Of a stretch of 5,976 nucleotides of DNA, positions 5,946-5,976 are shown one piece after another. The notes under the pieces were generated by a model. The model was not told the origin of the DNA. It saw only the letters and a program-made list of their open reading frames with translations, and ran no database searches. Where the stretch lies: assembly GCA_029776555.1 (NCBI GenBank), contig JAKOSZ010000341.1, forward strand, positions 1 to 5,976, read 5' to 3'. The DNA is from Bacillota bacterium. GTDB taxonomy: Bacteria > Bacillota > Clostridia > Acetivibrionales > JAKOSZ01. Position 1 is the first letter of the stretch, and every line of letters starts with the position of its first letter. Position numbers and translations under genes: made by a program.

Positions 5946-5976
5946 CGGACGGTGACCGGCATAGATGGGGACGAGG
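5946..5976 (+). other. In-frame continuation of the rhamnosidase reading frame after TAG, cut by the window edge
   Basis: The ten codons after the TAG read R-T-V-T-G-I-D-G-D-E. GH78 proteins typically have GDWLYRVVAGI-like sequence here, so the TAG stands at the position of a conserved Tyr and the reading frame carries on as the linker to the C-terminal domain. A single third-base change from TAT or TAC would give it. Confidence 0.7.

Overview
The window reads as a fragment of a carbohydrate-catabolic gene cluster, with all genes on the + strand. It most likely comes from an anaerobic, Gram-positive, Clostridia-like (Firmicutes) bacterium. This placement is inference. It rests on very strong Shine-Dalgarno sequences (AGGGAGG, AGGGAGGG, AAGGGAGGT), heavy use of AGG for Arg and ATA for Ile in a moderately GC-rich background, and a dispersed GGGACA...TGTCCC repeat of a kind I associate with Clostridia genomes. 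No rRNA, tRNA, transposase, phage or CRISPR gene is visible.

Layout: (1) 2-1534, the 3' part of a GH9-like glycoside hydrolase whose beginning lies before the window. (2) 1533-1869, a gene-free stretch made almost entirely of degenerate tandem repeats of 42-45 bp. (3) 1870-2568, a DeoC-type class I aldolase. (4) 2568-2684, three copies of a 19-bp palindromic element filling the gap up to the next ribosome binding site. (5) 2701-3474, an AAC(3)/YokD-family N-acetyltransferase. (6) 3475-3629, a short spacer. (7) 3630-5945, a GH78 alpha-L-rhamnosidase that ends abruptly at a TAG. The codons after that TAG continue the family sequence in the same frame to the window edge.

How the genes may work together (inference): a GH9-like enzyme and a rhamnosidase without a visible signal peptide suggest breakdown of rhamnose-containing plant or microbial oligosaccharides or glycosides. 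The aldolase could split a (deoxy)sugar product, and the acetyltransferase could modify an amino group on a sugar or aglycone. No transporter, regulator or kinase lies in the window, so the pathway cannot be closed from here.

The most interesting points are the in-frame TAG at a conserved tyrosine position of the rhamnosidase, the frame-preserving degenerate repeat array before the aldolase, the palindromic elements that can pair with each other and with the acetyltransferase ribosome binding site, and altered active-site motifs in the aldolase and the GH9-like enzyme.
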